Part shown: one piece after another, positions 1 through 7,484 of the stretch
How the letters are laid out: every line of letters starts with the position of its first letter
How positions within the stretch are numbered: position 1 is the first letter of the stretch
Origin: an uncultured Prevotella sp.
GTDB lineage: Bacteria > Bacteroidota > Bacteroidia > Bacteroidales > Bacteroidaceae
Direction: 5' to 3'
Assembly (NCBI GenBank): GCA_937880835.1
Contig: CALGRN010000087.1
Span: 1-14,935, forward strand
DNA: 14,935 nucleotides
The notes under the pieces: generated by a model
The model's input: only the letters and a program-made list of their open reading frames with translations
What the model was told of the DNA's origin: nothing
The model's database searches: none
Made by a program: the position numbers and the translations under genes

Positions 1-331
1 CAGCGATGACCTGGATGCCGCGATCGGGATCGAGGATGATGACGAGGTCAGCCTCGCCCCGGCGGATGGGCGCTTCGGGTTTTTGCGCATCCGTCGGCGT
101 GGGGACGAGCGTGAAGTAGGTGTTGGCGTCGAGGGCGCCGACGATGGTGCGGCTCTCGGGCGAGAGCATCTTGTCGACCACGACCACGCGGGTGTTCTTC
201 ACCTCCGTGCTGATGGCGAAGCCGAAGATGCAGATGAGCACGAGGGGCATGACGAGGAGGATGAGCATCGTGCGCCCATCGCGAAAGATGTGGAGAAACT
301 CCTTGCGGGAGAAGGTGATGAATTGCTTCAT
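1..331 (-). CDS. ABC-2 type transporter permease, N-terminal part (runs off the window)
   Basis: The minus-strand frame starts at the ATG at 331-329 and stays open to base 1, giving about 110 residues. It begins MKQFITFSRKEFLHIFRDGR, followed by a hydrophobic segment at about residues 22-41 and then a soluble stretch. This matches the N-terminus of ABC-2 permeases of the YbhS/YhhJ/YhiH kind: a cytoplasmic amphipathic start, TM1, then a large periplasmic domain. The start codon overlaps the ATPase stop by four bases (ATGA), so the two are translationally coupled and the product is the expected inner-membrane partner of that ATPase. Codon use is strongly GC-ending: the isoleucine codons I read are all ATC, whereas the operon's upstream genes favour ATA. 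The rest of the gene, and probably a second permease, lies to the left of the window. Confidence 0.85.
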   Translation of the reverse strand, partial: MKQFITFSRKEFLHIFRDGRTMLILLVMPLVLICIFGFAISTEVKNTRVVVVDKMLSPESRTIVGALDANTYFTLVPTPTDAQKPEAPIRRGEADLVIILDPDRGIQVIA

Positions 332-1815
332 GAGCGTTTGGCTTGTCGGGCTAAGTGGAGGAAGACGTCGTACATCGTGGTGCAACCGAATTGTTCTTTG
401 AGGCGTTCGGGCGAGTCGAGGGCTTCGATTTTGCCGCCGACCATGATGCTGACGCGGTCGCAGTATTCGGCCTCGTCCATATAGTGTGTGGTGACGAAGA
501 TGGTGATGCCGCGGTCGGCGGCTTCGTAGATGAGTTCCCAGAACTGCTTGCGGGTGTCGACGTCGACGCCGCCGGTGGGCTCGTCGAGGAAGACGATGCT
601 CGGGTTGTGTAAGATGCTGACGGCGAAAGCGAGTTTCTGTTTCCATCCCAAAGGCAGCGAAGCCACTATCGTGTCTTTATGTTCCGTGAATTTCAGACGT
701 TCCAACAATTCGTCCGTCTTACGCGCAATATCCTCTTCTTTCATGCCGTATATGCCTGCAAACAGCCGTATGTTTTCTTTAACCGTCATGTCTTCATACA
801 GCGAAAACTTCTGACTCATGTAGCCTATGTGCTTCTTTATCTGCTCATATTCGCTGTGAATGTCATATCCTGCCACTGTTCCTTGTCCGCTTGTGGGCTG
901 GTTCAATCCTGTGAGTATGTGCATGGCAGTTGTCTTTCCTGCTCCGTTTGCACCGAGAAAGCCGAATATCTCGCCACGATGTACGGTAAAAGAAATGTCA
1001 TCTACGGCATTGAACGTGCCGAAAGACTTAACGAGATGTTCCACCTTTATTATATCATTGCTCTTCTGTTCTGCGCTTTTATCATATTCACTGCTGCAAT
1101 CCTCCGTTTCCGTAATTCTTGAAATAGGCGGCGGACAGAATACTTCCGCAAAGTCGTTGAGTATATTTTTCGGCGTGTTTATTCCCAACACGCGCCCGTT
1201 GTTGATGAAAGCAACGCGCTCGCACTTGCGTATCTCGTCCAGATAAGGTGTAGATGCCACAATCGTTATGCCCATTTCTTTCAGCGATTTCAGCATTTCC
1301 CAAAAGTCTTTGCGCGATACCGGATCGACACCTGTTGTCGGTTCGTCAAGCAATAGCACGCTCGGCTTGTGTATCAATGCGCACGAAAGAGCGAGCTTTT
1401 GTTTCATTCCGCCCGATAATGCACCTGCTTTTCTGTCTTTGAAAGGTTCTATCTGCGAGTATATTGCCTTTATATAATCATATCCTTCCTCAACGGTTGT
1501 GCCGAAAAGAGTGGCAAAGAACGTGAGATTTTCTATTACGGAGAGGTCTTGATAAAGCGAAAATCTGCCCGGCATATAGCCCAATATACGCCTTATCTCG
1601 TTCATCTGTTTTACGGTGTCAAATCCTTCCACGCTCACGTTGCCGCATTCCGGCAGCAAGAGAGTGGCTATAATTCGGAACAATGATGTCTTTCCTGCTC
1701 CGTCAGGACCTATGATACCGAATATCTCACCTTTATTTATGCTTAGCGAGACATTGTCCAACGCCGTCACCGTGCCATAGTGCTTGGATATGTTGTTTAT
1801 GCAGATAGCATCCAT
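328..1815 (-). CDS. ABC exporter ATP-binding protein with two fused nucleotide-binding domains (YbhF-like)
   Basis: The 495-residue protein carries two ABC ATPase domains joined by an acidic linker (about 228-255). NBD1 has Walker A GPDGAGKT (36-43), signature LSGGM (133-137) and Walker B ending LLLDEP (D157/E158). NBD2 has Walker A GANGAGKT (288-295), a degenerate signature LPLGWKQ (387-393), Walker B VFLDEP (D411/E412) and switch histidine H444. In NBD1 the switch position is proline (P190). The fused layout is that of YbhF/RbbA-type drug or small-molecule exporters, and the neighbours (HlyD adaptor and TolC upstream, ABC-2 permease downstream) complete such a system. The start is 1 base after the adaptor stop. 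The 3' quarter of the gene (about 328-640) is far richer in GC than the 5' part, with the switch near codon 390. The substrate cannot be read from sequence. Confidence 0.93.
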   Translation of the reverse strand: MDAICINNISKHYGTVTALDNVSLSINKGEIFGIIGPDGAGKTSLFRIIATLLLPECGNVSVEGFDTVKQMNEIRRILGYMPGRFSLYQDLSVIENLTFFATLFGTTVEEGYDYIKAIYSQIEPFKDRKAGALSGGMKQKLALSCALIHKPSVLLLDEPTTGVDPVSRKDFWEMLKSLKEMGITIVASTPYLDEIRKCERVAFINNGRVLGINTPKNILNDFAEVFCPPPISRITETEDCSSEYDKSAEQKSNDIIKVEHLVKSFGTFNAVDDISFTVHRGEIFGFLGANGAGKTTAMHILTGLNQPTSGQGTVAGYDIHSEYEQIKKHIGYMSQKFSLYEDMTVKENIRLFAGIYGMKEEDIARKTDELLERLKFTEHKDTIVASLPLGWKQKLAFAVSILHNPSIVFLDEPTGGVDVDTRKQFWELIYEAADRGITIFVTTHYMDEAEYCDRVSIMVGGKIEALDSPERLKEQFGCTTMYDVFLHLARQAKRS

Positions 1816-1816
1816 T

Positions 1817-2728
1817 TCATAACTTCAATTTGCCATACATACCTATTTTTATGTATCCGTCGTTCTTCACAGACACTTTAACAGCATATACAAGCTCTGC
1901 CCGTTCGTCTTTTGTAAGAATGGTTTTCGGTGTAAATTCCGAACGCTCCGAAATCCATGTCACCGTTCCTTTGTAAGCTTTTCCTATGTCAGAACCATAA
2001 TCAGAATAAACCTTCACCTTTTGTCCTATTCTTATGTTTCCCAACTGTGCCGACGTTACATAAGCCCTTAGATACATGTTTTCGGTATCTGCCATTCTGA
2101 AAAGAGGTTTTCCCATTACGGCATACTCACCGCGTTCTGTATATTTTTCTATTACCGTTCCGCTGATAGGAGCTATAATCCTGCACTTATCGAGCATGTC
2201 CATTACCTGATATTTCTGTATTTCGGCAGTTCCCATCTGTGCATTCAGACTGTTGGTATTGTTTCCCAACGACGACATGACGGCATCTATCTCTCTTCGC
2301 AACACCTTTACTGCGTTTGCAGCATCATCATATTGTTTCTGCGTTGCAGCTCCGTCTTTCAGCAGTCCGGCAAATCGTTGCTGTTCTCTTTCCGCCTTTT
2401 CAAGTTGTTGACGCAATGATGCCACCTGTTTAGACATATCCGGACGTTGGCTGGCATAAATGTTTTTAGTTGCACCTATCTGCTTTGCTTTAAGATAGAG
2501 CTGCACGGTATCGATAAGTCCTACACGTTCGCCGGCATTCAGTCGGCTGCCTTCGTTTACGTCGAAAGAGAGCAGACGCCCGTTCTGTTCTGCCGAAACG
2601 GTAACCTCAGTAGCTTCAAACACGCCGGTGGCATCATAGTCTTTCTCTTTCTTTCCGCAGCCTGTCAGCATTGCGATAAGAAACAATACTATGGCTATAT
2701 GCGTTGTTTTTTGTTTTATGAGAGTCAT
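1817..2728 (-). CDS. HlyD-family periplasmic adaptor lipoprotein (membrane fusion protein)
   Basis: The 303-residue protein has a lipoprotein signal: a basic start, a hydrophobic run and lipobox LTGC with the acylated cysteine at C24. Next come one half of a lipoyl/barrel-sandwich domain (about 43-75, VSAEQNGRLLSFDVNEGSRL), a helical hairpin (about 95-180, rich in Q/E/K/R) and the second lipoyl half (IIAPISGTVIEKYTERGE, 184-201). A beta-barrel domain with the WISERSEFTPKTI segment (258-270) follows; it is typical of YbhG/YhiI-type adaptors. Its role is to bridge the inner-membrane ABC complex and the TolC-type channel. It lies 35 bases after the tolC-like gene and 1 base before the ATPase start. 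Lipid anchoring rather than an N-terminal TM helix is read from the lipobox. The family call is firm; the substrate is unknown. Confidence 0.92.
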   Translation of the reverse strand: MTLIKQKTTHIAIVLFLIAMLTGCGKKEKDYDATGVFEATEVTVSAEQNGRLLSFDVNEGSRLNAGERVGLIDTVQLYLKAKQIGATKNIYASQRPDMSKQVASLRQQLEKAEREQQRFAGLLKDGAATQKQYDDAANAVKVLRREIDAVMSSLGNNTNSLNAQMGTAEIQKYQVMDMLDKCRIIAPISGTVIEKYTERGEYAVMGKPLFRMADTENMYLRAYVTSAQLGNIRIGQKVKVYSDYGSDIGKAYKGTVTWISERSEFTPKTILTKDERAELVYAVKVSVKNDGYIKIGMYGKLKL

Positions 2729-2763
2729 ATATTATTTGTTTATTTGATATTAATCTGTTGTTT

Positions 2764-4053
2764 TCACATAATTCCCAGAATATATTTCAGGTCATACACA
2801 TATTTGAGCAGTTCCGTTTCGTGTATTGACTTCTGTATCTTGGCATTGTTTTCGCGATTTATCTCCTGTACGAGATTGTTCACATCTATTATCCCATGTT
2901 TCAGTTTCGACTCGGCAGAAAGCCTCACGGAAGAGCGCAGACCTATCATTTTCTCGTCTTCTTTTATCAGACTTCTATACTTCTTTATTTCTTCTCTATG
3001 GCTGATGATTTCCATATTGTTGTTGAAAAGGAACACATCACGATTGTTTACTGCCTGTTCCCGTTGCAGGCGCAATTTCTCTTTGTCGTTTTTATATGTG
3101 TACAGATTGCTGATGTTCCATGTTATCCTTGCTCCGATAATTCCGTTCAGCGACCAGTTTCTTTTCATTATGTCGCTGAACATGTCGTATCCGGGATAGC
3201 CGTAGAAGCCTTGCGCGAAGATGCTTATATTCGGGATGAGTTGCGATTTCAACAGTTTTTCCTGTGCATCGGCAAGTTTCAGATTGGCATCTGCAAGCCT
3301 CAGCTCCGGTCGGTTGTTGGTTTCCGGGATGTAAATGTCGTCGGGCATCATCAGATTTCCTATGTTGTCCATACCGCAGAATGCTGCCAGCATGCGCTGC
3401 ATAGACTCTTTTGCAGCTTTCAGTTCCGTCATCTGTTGCGATGCTCCCAATATTTCTGCCTTCACGGAGTTGACATCGCTCTCTGTGGCTACTCCGTTTT
3501 TCAGCATCGAAGTGAGTTTTTCTTCATTTGAAGAGAGCAACTGTTGCAGTTCGCGGTTTATTTCAATTCGGCTGTCGATGAGCAATATACCGAAATAAAG
3601 TTCATTTATCCGTCTTCTCACGGCGTACATATCAACCTCGTTTTGTGTCTTCTGTACTACTCCTTGAAGAAAGGCTGCATCTTTCCGGTTTTTTATTCTT
3701 CCACCGTCATACAGCATCTGATTTATGTCAACACCTATTCTGTATTGGTCTTTTTTCAGCCCTTCGACATTTTGTCCTGCTGCCGACATCATATTTCTGA
3801 AACTTTCGGGCAGTGTTGTCACATCGCTTTGAAGGGTTGCCTGTGCCACTGCCGAAATCCGCGGAAGCCACCCTTTGCTTATGTTATCAAGCGTGTAGTC
3901 GGTGGATTGATGTATAAGTTCGTATTTCTTTATCAGAGGATAGTTGCGCAATGCTGCCTCCTGACAATCGGCAAGGGTAGTCTGTGCATCTATACATACG
4001 GGCATCAATGCCATTATATACATAATAAGGTATATTCTTAGTGCTGTTTTCAT
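2764..4053 (-). CDS. TolC-family outer membrane efflux protein
   Basis: The 429-residue protein has a Sec signal peptide at about 1-23 (cleavage likely after CIDA, leaving N-terminal Q). The mature part begins with the family-typical TTLADCQEAALRNYPLIKKYE segment and alternates long helices with short beta segments. It carries the duplicated outer-membrane-factor pattern: first repeat about 25-215, second about 240-425, including the NRPELRLADANLKLADAQEK helix. The length is normal for the family in Bacteroidetes. It is the first gene of a minus-strand operon with adaptor, ATPase and permease, which makes it the outer membrane duct of that exporter. A Bacteroidetes -7 element sits 30 bases upstream of the ATG. 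No regulator gene is adjacent. Confidence 0.92.
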   Translation of the reverse strand: MKTALRIYLIMYIMALMPVCIDAQTTLADCQEAALRNYPLIKKYELIHQSTDYTLDNISKGWLPRISAVAQATLQSDVTTLPESFRNMMSAAGQNVEGLKKDQYRIGVDINQMLYDGGRIKNRKDAAFLQGVVQKTQNEVDMYAVRRRINELYFGILLIDSRIEINRELQQLLSSNEEKLTSMLKNGVATESDVNSVKAEILGASQQMTELKAAKESMQRMLAAFCGMDNIGNLMMPDDIYIPETNNRPELRLADANLKLADAQEKLLKSQLIPNISIFAQGFYGYPGYDMFSDIMKRNWSLNGIIGARITWNISNLYTYKNDKEKLRLQREQAVNNRDVFLFNNNMEIISHREEIKKYRSLIKEDEKMIGLRSSVRLSAESKLKHGIIDVNNLVQEINRENNAKIQKSIHETELLKYVYDLKYILGIM

Positions 4054-4082
4054 AAGTCGGGTTATCAGATGTGTTCTATTTG

Positions 4083-4090
4083 CAAATATA
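4083..4090 (-). promoter_or_regulatory. Putative -7 element for the exporter operon
   Basis: On the minus strand this reads TATATTTG, a full match to the Bacteroidetes -7 consensus TAnnTTTG. It would place the transcription start roughly 20 bases upstream of the TolC-family ATG at 4053. I see no clear -33 TTG at the usual 17-23 base spacing, so the call rests on the -7 box and position alone. Confidence 0.5.
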
Positions 4091-4183
4091 ACATCCCTGA
4101 TATTCAGCTTTTAAAACAGTTAAAAAGTGTTTCGGAGAATTATGATTGTTTATTTCGAAATGATTTTAGGATTTTAAACCATA

Positions 4184-4267
4184 TCAAAAGGATAACTTTT
4201 GCAGTATGAAAGTTATCCTTTTGAAAGCTGAAAGCTATTGTTTTGGAGTGTAAAAGGATAGCTTTTG
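4184..4267. repeat. Four alternating copies of an AAAAGGATARCTTTTG motif forming two hairpins
   Basis: The arm 4184-4199 and the arm 4209-4224 are perfect reverse complements over 16 bases with a 9-base loop. The 16-base motif at 4186-4201 returns at 4252-4267 in the same orientation with one difference (AAAAGGATAACTTTTG against AAAAGGATAGCTTTTG). An inverted, degenerate copy lies at 4231-4246 and could pair with the last copy. The order is therefore forward, inverted, inverted (degenerate), forward, at roughly 21-24 base steps. No T-run follows the stems, so they do not look like standard terminators. Confidence 0.8.
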
Positions 4268-4337
4268 AAAACCCATTCATAAAGTCTTGATTATCAGCAA
4301 TATGCAAAACACTCTTCGGCATGTGTGTTTTTCAGGT

Positions 4338-4425
4338 TTATAAAATGCCTTTCAGATGTTGAAGACGGACGTCCTTACAATGTTTCTTTATGCTCGTTTC
4401 ATAACAAAGGGAAAGCATTTTATAA
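4338..4425. repeat. Inverted repeat with 15-base arms separated by 57 bases
   Basis: The left arm TTATAAAATGCCTTTC (4338-4353) is complementary to the right arm GAAAGCATTTTATAA (4411-4425), apart from one extra base on the left. The spacing is too long for a simple terminator. It could be a structured leader, a regulator binding pair, or chance in AT-rich DNA. Confidence 0.5.
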
Positions 4426-4468
4426 GCAAAAAAATGTTGATGATATGCGTTTTCTTAGGTTTATTTCG

Positions 4469-4476
4469 TATTTTTG
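4469..4476 (+). promoter_or_regulatory. Putative -7 element for the FtsX-family permease gene
   Basis: TATTTTTG matches TAnnTTTG exactly and lies about 97 bases before the permease start. No TTG falls at the usual -33 spacing. It is the closest consensus box upstream of the gene. Confidence 0.4.
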
Positions 4477-4572
4477 CATTCCGACAGAACGATAGTGTTA
4501 ACATCCGAAAACGCAGAGAATATGCCTTAATGTGGCAGAATGCTCATAGTTTGAAGACAAAAAATAAAGACA

Positions 4573-5817
4573 TTGAATTTTCCTCTATTCATAGCAAAGC
4601 GCATATACAGAGACAACGGCGACAAACGGAAGGTGTCGCGCCCGGCAATACGCATAGCAACGGCAGGCGTTGCGGTAGGATTGGCAGTGATGATAGTGTC
4701 AGTTTGTGTGGTATTGGGTTTCAAACATACCATAAGAGATAAAGTTATAGGTTTCGGAAGTCATATAGTAGTGGCTGATTTCATGACGCTAAACTCTTCC
4801 GAACAATATCCCATACAGATGGGCGACAGTATGCTGAACGTGCTGAAAAAGATTGACGGAGTGAAACATGTGCAACGATATGCAATGACACAGGGCATAT
4901 TGAAAACCGATTCCGATTTTCTCGGCGTCATGCTTAAAGGCATCGGACAGGAATACGACACGACTTTCATACATAAAAACATGGTGGAAGGAGCGTTTCC
5001 GAAATTCGGAGACGATGCCGCTTCAAACAGTATAGTCATCTCCAAGATAATGGCAGACAAGCTGAAACTGAAAACCGGCGACAAGGTTTTTGCATATTTC
5101 ATTCACAATGACTTGCGTGTCAGACGCTTCAAGATAGCCGGAATATATCAGACAAACCTTAAACGGTATGACGAGAGTGTCTGCTATACGGATATATATA
5201 CGGCAAAAAGACTCAACAGTTGGGAAGAAGATCAGGCAAGCGGAGCAGAAATGACGCTGAACAACTATAACAGACTGGATGAGGTTGCAGACATTGTGGT
5301 GAGTAAGGTAAACCGCACTGTTGACAAGTATGGAGAAACTTATTCGTCGCAGACGATAGAAGAAGCAAACCCTTCTATATTCTCGTGGCTCGATTTGCTT
5401 GACATGAATGTATGGATCATACTTGTTCTCATGATGTGTGTTGCTGGATTTACCATGATTTCGGGACTTCTAATAATAATATTGGAACGCACCAACATGA
5501 TAGGCGTGCTGAAAGCATTGGGCGCAAAAAACACCGTCATACGTCATACGTTCCTTTGGTTTGCGGTGTTCATAATAGGCAGAGGGCTTGTTTTAGGCAA
5601 TCTGATAGGCTTGGGTATTATCGTTTTGCAGCACTATACCGGGCTTATAAAGCTTGATGCGGCTACATATTATGTGAGCACAGTGCCGGTGGAACTCAAC
5701 ATTACCGTCATTGCCGTGCTTAATGCAGCCACGTTGCTTATAAGCATTTTCGTGCTTATTGCACCGAGTTATCTTATCTCACGCATCAATCCGGCTAAAT
5801 CAATGCATTACGAATAA
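4573..5817 (+). CDS. FtsX/LolE-like ABC transporter permease
   Basis: The 414-residue protein has the layout of LolC/LolE-type permeases: TM1 at about 28-52, a periplasmic MacB_PCD-like domain at about 60-270, and three C-terminal TM helices (about 278-304, 326-354, 376-400) forming the FtsX domain. The segment LERTNMIGVLKALGAK (305-319) before TM3 and the ending NPAKSMHYE are typical of the family. The likely role is to extract lipoproteins from the inner membrane, or another FtsX-type mechanotransmission task; the ATPase partner is not encoded next to it. The start is a TTG at 4573: a stop at 4552-4554 closes the frame upstream, no ATG lies between, and the N-terminus MNFPLFIAKRIY fits the family start. 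It is followed after 5 bases by the SDR gene. Confidence 0.9.
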   Translation: MNFPLFIAKRIYRDNGDKRKVSRPAIRIATAGVAVGLAVMIVSVCVVLGFKHTIRDKVIGFGSHIVVADFMTLNSSEQYPIQMGDSMLNVLKKIDGVKHVQRYAMTQGILKTDSDFLGVMLKGIGQEYDTTFIHKNMVEGAFPKFGDDAASNSIVISKIMADKLKLKTGDKVFAYFIHNDLRVRRFKIAGIYQTNLKRYDESVCYTDIYTAKRLNSWEEDQASGAEMTLNNYNRLDEVADIVVSKVNRTVDKYGETYSSQTIEEANPSIFSWLDLLDMNVWIILVLMMCVAGFTMISGLLIIILERTNMIGVLKALGAKNTVIRHTFLWFAVFIIGRGLVLGNLIGLGIIVLQHYTGLIKLDAATYYVSTVPVELNITVIAVLNAATLLISIFVLIAPSYLISRINPAKSMHYE

Positions 5818-5822
5818 ACTGT

Positions 5823-6545
5823 ATGAAAAAGGCGATAATAATAGGTGCATCTTCCGGAATAGGTTTCGAGGTGGCAAAACTACTTATAAACAAAGGTTGG
5901 AAAGTGGGTGTGGCAGCACGCAGGACAGAACTTCTGCTCGCGCTTAAAGATATTGCTCCCGACCGTGTTGAAACAATAGGACTGGATGTTAATGATGATA
6001 ATGCTACGCAAAAACTGCGACAATTTATTGACAAGACAGGCGGAATGTCGCTTTTCATATATTCTTCGGGAATAGGAAAGCAGAACAGAGACCTTTGCCC
6101 GGATATAGAAATGGATGTCATGAAGACAAATGTAATGGGATTTACGGCAATGATTGGCGAGGCATACAGATATTTTTCAGAGACAGGTAAAGGTCATATA
6201 GCAGCCATAACGTCTGTTGCCGGGACGAAAGGAATAGGTGCTGCGCCTGCCTATTCTGCATCGAAAGCGATGCAGAACACTTATATAGAAGCTCTCGAAC
6301 AGCAAGCCAACATGCGCGGTTTGGATATTTCTTTCACTGATATACGTCCCGGTTTTGTCGATACTGATTTTATAAAAGGTGGTGAAAAATATCCTTTCCT
6401 CATGAAAACGGAAAAAGTTGCCGCAAAGATTGTTACGGCAATAGAAAACAAGAAACACGTATGTGTAATAGACGGGAAATGGAATGTTATAACATTTGTT
6501 TGGAAACTGATACCTAAATTCATATGGAGACGCATGAAATTGTAA
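5823..6545 (+). CDS. Short-chain dehydrogenase/reductase (SDR) family oxidoreductase
   Basis: The 240-residue Rossmann protein shows the classical SDR landmarks: the dinucleotide-binding loop GASSGIG (8-14), an LDV segment (54-56), an SSGIG motif in place of NNAG (81-85), and the catalytic tetrad candidates N103, S131, Y144 and K148 in YSASK. The RPGFVDTDF segment (175-183) follows. The basic pair A-R-R after beta-2 (32-34) suggests NADP(H), which is an inference. The substrate cannot be deduced. The C-terminus is hydrophobic and basic (ITFVWKLIPKFIWRRMKL), so it may sit at the membrane. The gene starts 5 bases after the permease stop and is probably cotranscribed with it. Confidence 0.9.
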   Translation: MKKAIIIGASSGIGFEVAKLLINKGWKVGVAARRTELLLALKDIAPDRVETIGLDVNDDNATQKLRQFIDKTGGMSLFIYSSGIGKQNRDLCPDIEMDVMKTNVMGFTAMIGEAYRYFSETGKGHIAAITSVAGTKGIGAAPAYSASKAMQNTYIEALEQQANMRGLDISFTDIRPGFVDTDFIKGGEKYPFLMKTEKVAAKIVTAIENKKHVCVIDGKWNVITFVWKLIPKFIWRRMKL

Positions 6546-6625
6546 AGTAAATCTGTTTTTCCTTAATTTTACCACAATAATAACAATTTGCACTTGCTAA
6601 TTTAGTAAGCATCAGATTTTTTACC

Positions 6626-6633
6626 TACATTTG
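6626..6633 (+). promoter_or_regulatory. Putative -7 element for the lipoprotein-rsmG-ruvC unit
   Basis: TACATTTG matches the Bacteroidetes -7 consensus TAnnTTTG and lies 26 bases before the ATG at 6660, implying a short leader. The -33 region is only approximate (TTTAG near 6601-6605). Confidence 0.5.
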
Positions 6634-6659
6634 CAAAATCAAAATCAAAGTTTCGATAT

Positions 6660-7484
6660 ATGATTATAAGAAAGTCCTTTATAATTACTTTATTGTCAGT
6701 CATATTAACAGGTGTGATTTCTTCTTGCGTAGGTGAAAACAAAAAGGGTTCGCATGCAGTAAAGGGCAACGACATTACGTTTGACAGCGTAGTGGTGGAC
6801 ACAGTGGCCTTTCTTCTCGACAAGAAAGACTCTCCTTATTGCTCCTTACGCATATCTATGCAGTATGCAAAAGGCAAGAATGCAGACGCTATCAACAACT
6901 CCATTCTCAGATGCGGAATACTCGCACCGGACTATTTTTCTCTCACCGACAGGAAATTGGATATCAAACATGCAGTCGATTCGTTCGTGACTACGTACAT
7001 CGCCGACTATAAAGAGTCTTACGGCGATATATACAAGCAAGAGCCTGAAAATAAATCGCTTAACACAAGCTATAATATAACGGCAAAGGCGAATGTAGAG
7101 AAGGAAGGACTTATAGCATACACGGCTGATATCGTGAGGTTCGATGGAGGTATGCACGATATAGAACAGACGATAGTGCGCAACATCGACATTGCAACGG
7201 GAAAGGTTCTTATGCTTAAAGATGTATTTGTCAAAGGCTCGGAAAGACGTTTGTCGGAGGCGATAGTAAAACAACTTGCGGAAGATAAGAACATGGAGGG
7301 CATAGAGGAACTTAACAAACAATTCATATTCGCAGGTATAGAACCTTATGCTTCGGAAAACTTTATTCTCGGAGAAGATGATATAACGTTCATATATTGT
7401 TCTGACGAGATAGCACCGCACGCATTGGGTGAGATACGCGTAGTGATACCTTACAATGACGTAAAAGAACTTATGATAAAATGA
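6660..7484 (+). CDS. DUF3298/DUF4163-type lipoprotein
   Basis: The 274-residue protein begins with a lipoprotein signal (basic start, hydrophobic run 6-20, lipobox VISSC with the lipid cysteine at C23). After an N-terminal DUF4163-like region comes a DUF3298-like domain with GGMHDIEQTIVRNIDIATGK (about 162-181) and the ending IRVVIPYNDVKELMIK. Similar C-terminal domains occur in RsiV-type anti-sigma factors, which bind lysozyme-like ligands. In Bacteroidetes the family is mostly unassigned lipoproteins, so no function is claimed. The last codon overlaps the rsmG start (ATGA), so the gene is translationally coupled to rsmG and heads the operon. Confidence 0.85.
   Translation: MIIRKSFIITLLSVILTGVISSCVGENKKGSHAVKGNDITFDSVVVDTVAFLLDKKDSPYCSLRISMQYAKGKNADAINNSILRCGILAPDYFSLTDRKLDIKHAVDSFVTTYIADYKESYGDIYKQEPENKSLNTSYNITAKANVEKEGLIAYTADIVRFDGGMHDIEQTIVRNIDIATGKVLMLKDVFVKGSERRLSEAIVKQLAEDKNMEGIEELNKQFIFAGIEPYASENFILGEDDITFIYCSDEIAPHALGEIRVVIPYNDVKELMIK

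Larger units (their letters stand above)
4054..4572. other. Divergent intergenic region with no supported gene
   Basis: These 519 bases separate the minus-strand exporter operon from the plus-strand permease. Short open frames occur on both strands but have no protein-like features and no family resemblance. The region holds the exporter promoter (near 4083-4090), a cluster of hairpin-forming repeats (4184-4267), a second longer-range inverted repeat (4338-4353 with 4411-4425) and a -7 box for the permease (4469-4476). Confidence 0.7.

Noticed and set aside
83..1477. Several long plus-strand frames opposite the ABC ATPase and permease.
   Set aside because: They are antisense shadows of well-supported minus-strand genes, made long by high GC and codon bias.
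4356..4742. 128-codon plus-strand frame overlapping the start of the permease gene.
   Set aside because: Its second half is an out-of-frame translation of the permease N-terminus, and the first part has no family features.
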